The notes under the pieces: generated by a model
What the model was told of the DNA's origin: nothing
Database searches by the model: none
What the model saw: only the letters and a program-made list of their open reading frames with translations
Program-made: the position numbers and the translations under genes
Assembly (NCBI GenBank): GCA_038093975.1
Contig: JBBPTG010000055.1
Span: forward strand, 1 to 64,000
From: Chalciporus piperatus
Lineage: Eukaryota > Basidiomycota > Agaricomycetes > Boletales > Boletaceae
DNA length: 64,000 bases
Direction: 5' to 3'
Shown here: positions 54,589 to 64,000 of the stretch, piece after piece
Layout: the number at the start of each line of letters is the position of its first letter
How positions within the stretch are numbered: position 1 is the stretch's first letter

Positions 54589-57500
54589 TCAGGTCCCAGT
54601 GGAGTTTGCCAATCGAACAAAGTTTTTCAAGAAGGAGAGTCCCTTTGCTTCGGCAAGGTCGAAGGCCGTTCGTCCATCGTTATTTCGTGCGTAGGGGTCA
54701 CAGCCAGAGTTGAGCAGCATCTCGACCGCTTCCCACAGAAAGCCCACAGGCTTCCCATCCACATCGCGAAAGTTATGCGCAAGGATGGCGTGTAGTGGTG
54801 TATCCCCATCCGCCGCGATGACACCTGGATCGGCTCCTTCTCGGATTAAGAGATTGATCATTGGTATGATGGGGTTGCGGTCGTGCATGTACCCCGACAC
54901 AGCAGCTAGAAGGATGTCGGAAGGGAGTGGGACTTGTTGAGAGAGTAGATATTTGACGACGAAAAAATCTCCTCCTTTTACTGCGATGTGGATAGGTGAT
55001 TTTCCGGCTAAATTGCGTACCAAAGGATCATATCCAAGATCGATCAGGAACGCCAAAATCTCCAAACGACCCTCCAGACCTCCAGACGGCAGCGCCAGAT
55101 GTAGCAGAGTATCACCAGTCCGTGTAGTGTGGTCTTTGGGAGGGAGTGTTCCTTGTAAAGAGACCAGGTATTTAAAGACAGGAACGTTGCCATATCTGGC
55201 AGCAATATGGAGAGGCGTCTCTCCATCCATGTTGCGCAGTGAAGGGTCACATCCGGAGTTGATGAGAACCGTCATGATCTCCAGTTCGAGGGAAGACTCG
55301 GAATTGACCAGGTGTAGTAGAGAGTTACCATCAGGTGCAATGACACGGGCGTTTGCACCTCGGTTGATGAGAAAACGGATCAACTTGAACCGGGTCTTAT
55401 CCTGACCTCTCGATGACGCGGCAGTGAGCAGGATGTCGGGTGGGAACAGTAAACCTTTTGCAAGGAGATACTCCAAGATAGTGATGTGTCCACCTCTCAC
55501 CGCGGCATGAATGAGGGTCTCCCCAGCCGAATTCCGTGCATTTATGTCGCATCCAGCACTAATAAGGATTTTGGCCGTTTCCATGCGGTCATCTTCCATC
55601 CCGCCCATCAGGGCCAGATGTAGGACTGTATCGCCACTCGGGGTTACGGCTTTCGGGTCAGCTCCCTCACTGAGGAGGAAACTGGTCACGAGTGCGATCT
55701 CCGAACCTTGTACCGCTGCGAGTAGAATATCCGAAGGAAAGGGTACTTCCAGGGAGAGCAAATAGTCGAGGACGGCGATATGTCCATATCGAGAAGCGAT
55801 ATGCAAGGGTGTTTGGAGGTCCAGGTTGGTAGCGGAAGGGCTGCACCCAGCGCCCACGAGAATTTGAGCTACATCCAATAGCTCCGGTTCAAGAAACTGG
55901 GCGATGCATCGATGCAACAATGTATCTCCATTTTCTGCAACAACATGCATACGAACCCCCTTTTCGGCGAGAAACTGGATAGTAGTCCTTTTGTAGTCCT
56001 GCCAGCTCCAGGGAATATGGTCCAACAGATAGGGAATGATATCGGCGGGAAGCTGTGCGCCTAGTGAGAGTAGATACTCCATGACCAGAGGATATCCTTT
56101 GCCAGTTGCGAAATGAAAGGGTGTTTGTCCAGCGAAGTTGGGTATGCAGGGGTCGCATCCAGCGCTGACGAGCACCTCGACAATTTCAAGACACTGATCT
56201 TCAGGCCCAGATTGGGCCAGGGTACGATGTATCGCATTATTCCCGGAGAAGTCTATTGCAGATACATCGACCCTCTGGGTAAGAAGGAGTTGTATGACTG
56301 GTATAGGGTCACGACTGAACAAGGCTGAGAACAAGAGGTTTGGAGGTGGTGGCTGGTTCCCAGCGATGAAGTAGGCAACGACGGAAACATTTCCACACCT
56401 CGCTGCAATGTCCAGGGGCGTTTTTCCAATAGAATTGCGAGCATAAGGATCTAATCCGGCGCCGAACAGGATTTCAGCACATTCTAGGCCTTCTGCCGAG
56501 GCAGTGCCAGTCGAGTCGAGGAGGATGTGAAGCGGAGTGTTTCCATCAACTGCGATGACATTTACGTCGGCTCCTTTGGAAATTAAAAGGTGGAGTATCG
56601 CTGGGCACCTACTTCGTGACGCTGCGAGCATGATGTTGGAGGGGACTGACACCCCAAGCGAAAGGAGATATTTGATAACAGATATGTATCCCCGCGCGGC
56701 TGCGAGGTGTAATGGGGTCTCGCGTGATAAGGTTTGTGCAGATGGATTGCATCCTGCATCGATCAGAACCCTGATCTTCTGCATACATTCCTCCTCTCCC
56801 TGCGGGCCGATGGCAAAATGGAGGGCGGTTGCTTCGTCTGCCGTGGAGCAGGAGACATTCGCACCGTGAGCAATGAGAAAGCGTATCATTGCCGCGCTTG
56901 TGTCCCCGCTGCGCGACACGTGGAGAAGGACGTCGGAAGGAAGCGAGTCGTGGAGGGAATGAATGTGCTTGGTGATGGAGATATTTCCTTCGGCCACTGC
57001 TTGGCGAAGGAGTTTCTTCATGAAGCCACCATGGGAAGAGAGGTCACAGTTAACTTGCATGAGTCTCCTTCTCATGACAACAAAGTCTTCCTCCCTCAAC
57101 TTGCCATAGAGAAGACTACTGTCCACTTGGAACACACTTAGAAGTGCTTCATCTTGTTGCTGAGATGCCCATTCAACGAATTGATCAGTTTGTAGCAGCC
57201 TTGCAACAATGGGGGGCGCGATTTGGGAGAAGTGCATAGGGAGTAACTCTGAAAAAAGTTGCTCAGGGACGTGACTCCCTTCCGACAAAAAGAGGTTGAC
57301 AAGATCGATGTGACCCCGGCGGGCAGCTGCATGGAGGGGCAAGACCTGGCTAGATCTATCAGTGCAGTTTAAACTGGCCCCTCGCGATAGCAACGTTCGA
57401 GCGTGTTCGATCTTGCCGAAGTGCGCAGCATAGACGAGGGGATTCGTGCCCTCCCTGGCCTTGAGGGGGCCACGGCCAAGATGTAAACGTAGGAGGGGTT

Positions 57501-60046
57501 CGGGAGCGAAGGCAATGAGGATGTAGAGCACAAAGTCGTCTTGAAGGGATGGCCACGAATGACCATGATATATCGACCGAGATGGTGCTCTCTTGCGCAG
57601 TCGATTCCATTTCAGCGGGTATTGTTGCACATCGAGGGACAAAGCTCTTATTGCATCAAGAGCTGCTTTATCTCTTGGCTTAACATGGGCGAGATGCCTG
57701 AAACCATCATAAATCACGTATTCAAGAAGCGACTCCGGGGCCATGATTGCAGCTTTGCCATGGGATGGGGCGTGGAATACTCCGGCATCACCAGACTGCA
57801 TCACGCGTCTAGAGATGACGTGATCTACACCACGGCCAAATTCCCGTACCCGTCTGAGGTTGGCCGCGAGATAGCACATGCAGCATCGCGCCAGCTCACT
57901 GTGGGCTTCTTGCAGGTCGATGCGATATAGCGGACTGGGGTGCTTGAAATTCCCAAGCAAATACTCCTGTTCACGACATTGAACTTCATGGGACCACAAA
58001 AAGAGATGTCATAACATACCTTGACACTGAAGTGAGATAAGATTACTTTGTCCGTCCGGTTATTGTAGGTCACCAGGCTACTTAACGCGTCTAACAATGC
58101 GGGTTCGTGGATTGGCCCCAAATCGGGGTTCAAAGTTCGCCCACCGAGGTCGATTGAGAGGGCCTCAAGGAGCTGAGACAACCGTAGGGGTTTCAATGCA
58201 GCTACGAGCCACACCAACGCACGTCGAGCAATACTCGCTTCACGTTCGTCTTTGTCGACTGCACGGAGAATTCGCTCGTACGTTTCCTCGAGTCCAGCCG
58301 GTAGGTTTTCCAAGGTTTCTCGGAGCTGTACTGCAGTGACACACCGCTTGAGGTTGTCAAGTTGACATTGAATCCAACGGAACCTGATTACAATATTGAC
58401 GAATTCTGAAACTGAGTGACAAACCACTTACATTCCATCAGCCTTTTTAAGCAACGTTGAACGAATCTCCTGCTTCAGGTCATCGCTTGCGATCCGTAAC
58501 CGTCGATGTGAGTCAACAACTCGTGTCACATGTAACTCAATATCTGCCGAAACCGCTCTCCACATTCCCTGCAGGGAGATGGACGGGAGTCCAGTGAAGC
58601 TGTCCTTGATGATCTGGAGGGGCCGGCTTGTCAGAAAAAGCCGCATTCCACCTTGATTCAACACCATGAGAGCGTCCAAGAGGGGTTCGATGTCGTTGCA
58701 CTCATCAAGTGCATCGACTACTATGAGGGGCTGGCAGAGAAATTGCTTCGCGGCACTGGATATAAGAAGAGCTAGACGTTTCGCATTCATGAGAAGGGAT
58801 CCAGCTCGTTCTTTCTCTTTGATAATGTCGTCGAGGACATCTCCAGGATCCATGGTGCCGTCACGGAAACCGCGTAGTAGTTGCGTAAGGAGAGAACGCA
58901 TCACCTCAGCGCTACTTGTGGAGCGTTCGCTGCGGAAATCACAGTAGAAGTATGCGAGTTGTTCACCATCTCGAAGGGTACGTTCGAGAACGTCTATCAC
59001 GGATGCCCTATCAAACAAGTCAATAGCAGTACAATGCATGCAATGCGTGAACGCACGCTAAGACGGACTTTCCGGAGCCAGCTAGTATGAATGCAAGGTT
59101 AGTAACGGGATGCTAATACACTCAGGACACGTACGCTTTCCATTTAACCACAAGAATGAATTGACATTTTCTCTCCATGCCTCGTATGCTGGTTTACCGG
59201 GCAACCATTTACATGTATCTGGCTGCCGTAGGTCGAGTGTGTCTTCGTGTTTTGGTCTGCAATTCCATGCACCAAGCCACTGGAGGACGTCATTCAGCTG
59301 CTTGGCTGTAAGTGTTTCATGAATTAAGCAGCGTGTAAGAAATGTGCACAAAATACATACGATCCACTTCCTTCTTGCTCTGCCTTGGTTGCGGCGACGG
59401 CCCGTCACGCGTCGCAGAAGTACTGGGAGTTTATTTTATGAGAGTATGCCCCATGGCCACATGATGAGACTAACCCAACGCTCGTGCGAGCACTCGGCCT
59501 GACCCCTTTGGCTGGTTCATCCCCCTTTGGCTGGTCTCGAATGATTGTTTCCCGATTCCTGGGAATCTCATTCAGACATGTTCTTCATAATACTTCAAAT
59601 CGAATCACTCACCAAACGTCTGTCGTGAGCAAGAAATGGAAGCAATCCTTGCGCTTATCGAGAATTGTGAGAGCGTCGTTGACCTTGTCCTCAGTAGGTG
59701 CGGAACGAAACACTGGATTGCGGAATGTTTGTGGCGACTGACTCGGCTTGACTACCTTCTCCATCGCATTCAACGAAGCCAGGCATTTCCGGGGGTCGTC
59801 GCTTGCCAACCAATCTGTCAAACGGTCGTCCAAAATATCCTGAGTCGAATGCGAGCCTGAGGATCTGTCGAGGTTCTCCTTGAGAATGGTCTGTGAAGCT
59901 GCGATGATCCGTTGAAGCTGCCCTCCCAATCGCATGCGAGAGAGGTTGAAATTCCTGCCGTTCTTGTCGCTGATGCATGACACGGCGTTGAGAACTCGCA
60001 GGGCGGCATTTGCGATGTCGATGAGGATTTTCTCCACTGAAGCCAT
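54589..60046 (-). CDS. NACHT–ankyrin NLR-type protein
   Basis: A multi-exon gene with ATG 60046 as likely start. The N-terminal ~150 residues (MASVEKILIDIANAALRVL…) are helical and may be a signalling domain. The P-loop, GKPGSGKS, is split by an intron near 59095–59147, and a second intron follows within a few codons. Then come AYFYCDFRSERST, Walker B LIVVDALDEC and LFLTSRP. The exon 58392–58020 has LPAGLEETYERIL and VILSHFSVKEYLL, the winged-helix end of fungal NACHT proteins. The last exon (57966–54589) has an alpha-helical linker, then ankyrin repeats. These form about eight super-units of ~100 residues, each marked by an (I)LxxAGCDPxxR-like helix. Fungal NLRs of this plan are linked to non-self recognition and cell death. 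An upstream ATG at 60198 is possible. Confidence 0.88.
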
Positions 60047-60309
60047 CCGGCGAGTCGATGACCCAAGATATCCTCTAAGACTGATTCCCCTGGGCCAGTA
60101 CTACTAGCGTGGTCACAAGCCAGGCTGGTCACTGGAATACAAGAATAAGATGAAGGGCTATGAACGACGAGACCGCGACCAAGCGCCGAAGAGGACATTC
60201 AAGTCACGCGGGCGTCAACTAGTGGAATGACCAATTGATGATGATGAGACCAATGTTTAGTCTGGCCTTAGGCCTATGCATTACGGACGCAATGTCATCT
60301 GTACTAGCC

Positions 60310-60480
60310 TGGTCTCCCCCAGGCAGACCCAAGAGTCGGATGAAGACAGTCGTTCAAACGTTCACCCTCCACTAGGTACTAGCCTCGATTCCCACTCGTA
60401 ACCTCGTCGTCTCACTCCAACACTGCACTGCGGGGACGGCTGTCTTCCTACCGAAGGGGCTGCGAACGGGAGACTGGATC
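60310..60480. repeat. Short inverted-repeat element (MITE-like), holds two dispersed repeat copies
   Basis: The left end (60310–60355) matches copies at 23321 and 36891; the right end (60435–60480) is the inverse type seen at 26452. The two ends are imperfect inverted repeats of about 45 bp around an 80-bp middle. GGTCTCCCCCAGGCAGACCC opens the left end, and CGGGAGACTGG closes the right. Confidence 0.6.
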
Positions 60481-60601
60481 GAACAGGGATGTCCACCAGT
60501 TGCCTTGGTCGTTTACACTCCAGGTCTATTTCGCGGGGGGTCTGCATCACATATTCAAGAGTGTACGGCCCTCGTCAAATAATTGACTCGTTTCTATTTC
60601 G

Positions 60602-61732
60602 TCATATCGCAGGTTTGATTTCGCGGGTCATTATCCAGCCATGTACGGTGGAGCGAACCTCGACATCACCGGGATCGTCCGGGAACATTGGCTGCAACTA
60701 ATCAGACAAATACGATCGCGCGCAGAGTGCACTTACAGGAAACTTTTTCGTGTATATTTCTTTGCAATTCCAACCTCTCTCGCCAGCCTTCTCGAAAAAT
60801 GTGAGGTCGCGGTGGGCGAGGTGTGGGCGATGATGTGTATAGAATACAAGGAGGCAAGGAGGTGGATGTGTTGGTGATCTATCATGAGCTTGATTAGGGA
60901 TCGGGGTGAGGCAGAGCTCGCAGGAACGGAGTAAAGCATCGTGCTAATGGGTATGAGTACAAGAAAACGAACTTCGGGAAGGCTGGGCACGTACTTGTGA
61001 ATGATTAAACACGAGATCAGAGAGGATGATCAAGTCAAATCCCCGCCATGGCTCGCGATCTTCAGGGAGGGCAGTAAAAAGGCTGTCGACCGGCTGGCCC
61101 CATATGTAACCCTTGGCGTTTTGGTTCAATCCAATCGTCAACTAGTCAGATACAGCGAGATCACCTGTGTAGAAACTTTTAATTTATGTTCTTCATTTAT
61201 ATTTTGTTGAACATTATGAGCAATATGTTCGATAAGCGCAGCGTCAGGGTAGTCAGTGAGAACAACCTGTAACACAATTGGATCCTGAACGAGTGAGACA
61301 GACGTATCACTCACTTTCTTCGCGCCGTTTTGAGCAGCTACGATGCCAGGCAGACCACCTCCAGCTCCCAGTTCCAAAACAAATCTATTGCGTGTCAACT
61401 CGATATTTGAGTCAAGATACGAAGCAAAAGCGATCGCAGCATTCCACCTGTTCGATGGTACACCCAATGATTAGACATTCCTGATGATCGAGGTAAGATC
61501 TCACAGATGGTGACCCCATAGCGGGTGCGAGCCAACAAGTTTTATGTTGACATCAGCCCGCCCATCACCACGCGAATAAGTGGACAGTGTAGGCTCTGGG
61601 GTCGGGGGACGAGGCGGTTCCTAGTATGCCAGTGCCATGAGCGGACCACGCAGCTCTGTCCCGTGAAAATTTTCTGCTTACTGTAAACATGACTCCCAGC
61701 GAGAGATCACCATCTTCATCATGATCTTCCAT
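60602..61732 (-). CDS. EFM7: EFM7/NNT1-like protein N-terminal and lysine methyltransferase
   Basis: A multi-exon gene from ATG 61732 (MEDHDEDGDLSLGVMF) to TGA 60604–60602. An intron (about 61682–61622) leads to EPPRPPTPEPTLSTYSRG and a segment ending GSHPLWGHHL. The next exon begins WNAAIAFASYLDSNIE and carries the SAM-binding loop ELGAGGGLPGIVAA, followed after an intron by VVLTDYPDAALIEHI. Then come GYIWGQPVDSLF and FDLIILSDLVFNHSQHDALL. The C-terminal exon ends with GWIMTREIKPAI. EFM7 methylates the N-terminus and Lys2 of elongation factor 1A in yeast. Motif order is as in the METTL21-type family. It is divergent from CCH1. Confidence 0.88.
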
Positions 61733-62121
61733 GCCCGAGTTCCTAGTAACACAGCAATTGATCAAGTAACTCGAATGATCTCGACTTGTCCGGTGCAATC
61801 CGGTGACAGTCCGTCGGTAAAGCTGATCAGAGCTGATCCCGAGTCGGAATAAAAAATGTTGACACTCGCTGTCACAGGCGCCGCGCTTACTGACAATTGC
61901 CTGACAAGCTTCCTACAGTTGGAGCTCGGTAGTGAACCTGATCTGCGGTGAGAAAGATGAGCTGTGTGACACCAGTGCCAGACTCGCTCGGACTTTTTTG
62001 ACAGTACACATGTTGTCATTAGCGCTCGACGACCATGTAGAGAATTACTGTAACTTGAATGACCACGACGTTCAATGTTCACGACGCAACCTGGACCACA
62101 CCAACTTCACCCCGCTACACC
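61733..62121. promoter_or_regulatory. Shared intergenic region between divergent EFM7 and CCH1
   Basis: 389 bp separate the two start codons, so it should hold both promoters. No clear TATA box was picked out. Confidence 0.45.
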
Positions 62122-64000
62122 ATGGATACCAACACTGGCGGCCAGGATAACTCGGGCTTCAGGCCAACCGACAGTTCTTCTTCCGCGGTAGATCTCTCTA
62201 CACCTACGCTTCGTCCTTCGGGTTCGTCAGGTCGCACTTCCACGCGTAGACGCCCGAGCTGGAGTGACGTCGATGGCCAGGACCGTCCACGTCGGAACAT
62301 TGCACAGACAGAAGCCGGACCGTCTAGCATCCCGCTTTCGCAAACAGGATCGGGTCCCTTCCCGGAGGAGGTGCCATTCCTGACAGTGGTTGACCCTTCA
62401 CGAAATCTTTTGCCTTCATTTCCTGTCTCCCATCCAGAGCGCCCTTCCTCGTTTCTTTCGATTCCGGGTTCAGATGTCGACAATGGCTCAGAAGATGATG
62501 AAGCAGGTCTCACATCTCACGAACGGCAAAATGGAGAAGAAGGTAGCCATTGGGCTGAACACTCTGGACACTCTGTCAGCACAACGACGCGAGCCAGGCG
62601 ACGCTATACCACCACTTCCGCACTTAAGCGTACGGGGACTGCCCTCAGAGCTGCATTTCGTCATGCTTCCACACGGGTTGCAAATATTCGAGGACACAGG
62701 CCATCTGTTCGACTCGCCGACCGTGACCAGGATGATTCGGACTCTGACTCGCCTACAGAAGACCTAGATGATGCCCCACAGCATGAAGTCGATATGAGCA
62801 TTGCTCAAACCCGGTCATCAATACCGTTGCGAGGGAGGGTACTTGGTTGTTTAGGTCCCAATAACCCTCTGCGGGTGCGACTATACCACTTGTTGATTCA
62901 TCCGTAGGAATGTCCTTTAAGAGAAATTGGACTTGAGCTTACGTCGATGCGTCAGCTTCACCGAACCTATGATACTCGCATTGATTATTCTCGACGCTTC
63001 CGCTCTGGTGGTGCAAGCTTCTCGGACGCTCTTACCTTCCAATCCACCAATCACCATGCAGGGCTACTTCCATGCCTGGGAAGACTATGTGATTTTTGTC
63101 CTCTTCATAATCTTTACGTACGTCCTTGCCCCAGAGCACGAGGCGGATTTTGCTCACTCGTCACAGGATCGAAGCTCTTGCCCGCATATGTGTCTCTGGG
63201 CTTCTCCTAGACCCAGAAGTGCCGATCTCGTCTCTCTTTTCACTCTCGGTCTCCAAGTTGGCCCAAATCATGGCTCCGAGCTCTGCATCGAATGTCGACG
63301 TCAACGTTCCCGTACTGCGATCCGGTTCGCTCACGCGAGGATTGACATTACGGAGATTGTATGACAACCTTACGCAACCCTTCTCGCTTCAATCACCCTC
63401 ATTTGTGCGGGTTCCGACTCGTATGCCCCCGTTCTCTCCCGCTTCACAAAGTGAGAACACACCGGTTCACTCGAAAGATCCCGAATTACCACCCACGTTC
63501 CTTTCTCGTATATTGAGATCTGACGTTCCCAGGTCAAAGTCAAGTACTCCCATCTCACTTCCCTTCACACTCGATATACAAGCAGCACAGAGTAAATTGA
63601 TGCGAAATATACCATACTTGCGACAAAGTTGGGGTCGGGTTGACTTCATTGCAGTCCTTGGGTTTTGGGTGTCATTTGTTTTGGCGAGTCTGGGGGTTGA
63701 AAGAGGAACATACCATATCGGAATTTTCAGGGCGTTGAGCGTCCTGAGGACAGCAAGATTGTTGGGCATCACGAATGGTACTGCTGTGAGTGACTTCCCT
63801 TATGGCGTTTATCTGCCCATTCCTCATGGCGGTGCCATAGACAATCATGCGATCGCTCAAGATTGCTCGTCCTCTGCTGGCCAATGTGCTATATTTTATC
63901 GTTTTTGCCATAATGTTGTTCTCGTAAGCCATTTCTTTCACATGTGGTTGGTAGATTACTCAAGGTCAGTTAGCATTATCGGTGTACAATCTTTCAAAGG
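62122..64000 (+). CDS. CCH1: Voltage-gated calcium channel Cch1, N-terminal part (runs off window)
   Basis: Exons 62122–62903, 62956–63117, 63167–63785, 63841–63923 and 63974 to the window end join in frame, giving about 557 residues. A long Ser/Arg-rich cytosolic N-terminus leads to CLGPNNPLRVRLYHLLIHPF. Domain I begins with TEPMILALIILDASALVVQ (S1) and YVIFVLFIIFTIEALARIC (S2). FIAVLGFWVSFVLASLG is S3 and FRALSVLRTARLLG is S4 with spaced arginines. MRSLKIARPLLANVLYF and SIIGVQSFKG are the S4–S5 linker and S5. Cch1 with Mid1 forms the high-affinity plasma-membrane calcium channel of fungi. All four introns here are GT–AG and 49–55 nt. Confidence 0.92.

Noticed and set aside
1..64000. CRISPR array, bacterial operons, plasmid or viral origin
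   Set aside because: No regular short repeats with unique spacers and no prokaryotic signals; the genes are intron-containing fungal ones.

Overview
The window looks like nuclear DNA of a filamentous basidiomycete, probably an Agaricomycete. Nearly every gene is broken by short GT–AG introns (about 42–70 nt) with GTRNGT-type donors. The gene content also fits: a class I hydrophobin, a DUF6533 membrane protein, a HET-domain protein, a NACHT–ankyrin NLR, several aminoglycoside-phosphotransferase-like kinases, and a P-element-like transposase of a kind common in mushrooms. No bacterial or organellar features are seen. Exon models were built by hand from reading-frame continuity and splice signals.

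Layout. 0–9 kb is repeat and transposon territory: an unrecognised two-part gene with an acidic tail, an array of roughly 295-bp tandem repeats, and a minus-strand 840-residue P-element-like transposase lacking its C-terminal part. 9–13 kb holds convergent NSE3 (SMC5/6 complex) and a compact phosphoinositide phospholipase C. 13–16 kb holds a frameshifted ankyrin gene and perfect hairpins. 16–19 kb holds UMP-CMP kinase, a 61-residue membrane protein only 18 nt upstream of it on the same strand, and a Nup37-like WD40 nucleoporin. 19–28 kb holds a DUF6533 protein, a PIN-domain protein, a hydrophobin, prefoldin subunit 5, a 10-cysteine secreted peptide and a flavin-monooxygenase remnant. 29–36 kb holds a DENND11/LCHN-like DENN protein, a small acidic protein, a sugar-transporter fragment and a WD40 protein.

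37–44 kb is accessory: an APH-like kinase with a nearby inverted fragment of itself, a large inverted duplication (arms about 0.85 kb) carrying two near-identical copies of an unknown gene, and a HET-domain protein. 44–54 kb holds a 795-residue disordered protein, a second APH-like kinase, an unrecognised exon, tRNA-Gly(TCC), epsin and a Pmp3/SNA-family membrane protein. 54–60 kb is one large NLR with a ~100-residue ankyrin super-repeat shared with the broken gene at 13 kb. 60–64 kb has the methyltransferase EFM7 divergent from the 5' part of the calcium channel gene CCH1, which runs off the window.

Most genes are single housekeeping functions with no operon logic. The observations most worth following are the GA–AG intron inside the P-loop of UMP kinase, the possible bicistronic mRNA with the 61-residue protein, the large inverted duplication, the super-repeat NLR and its broken relative, and a dispersed ~45-bp repeat family.
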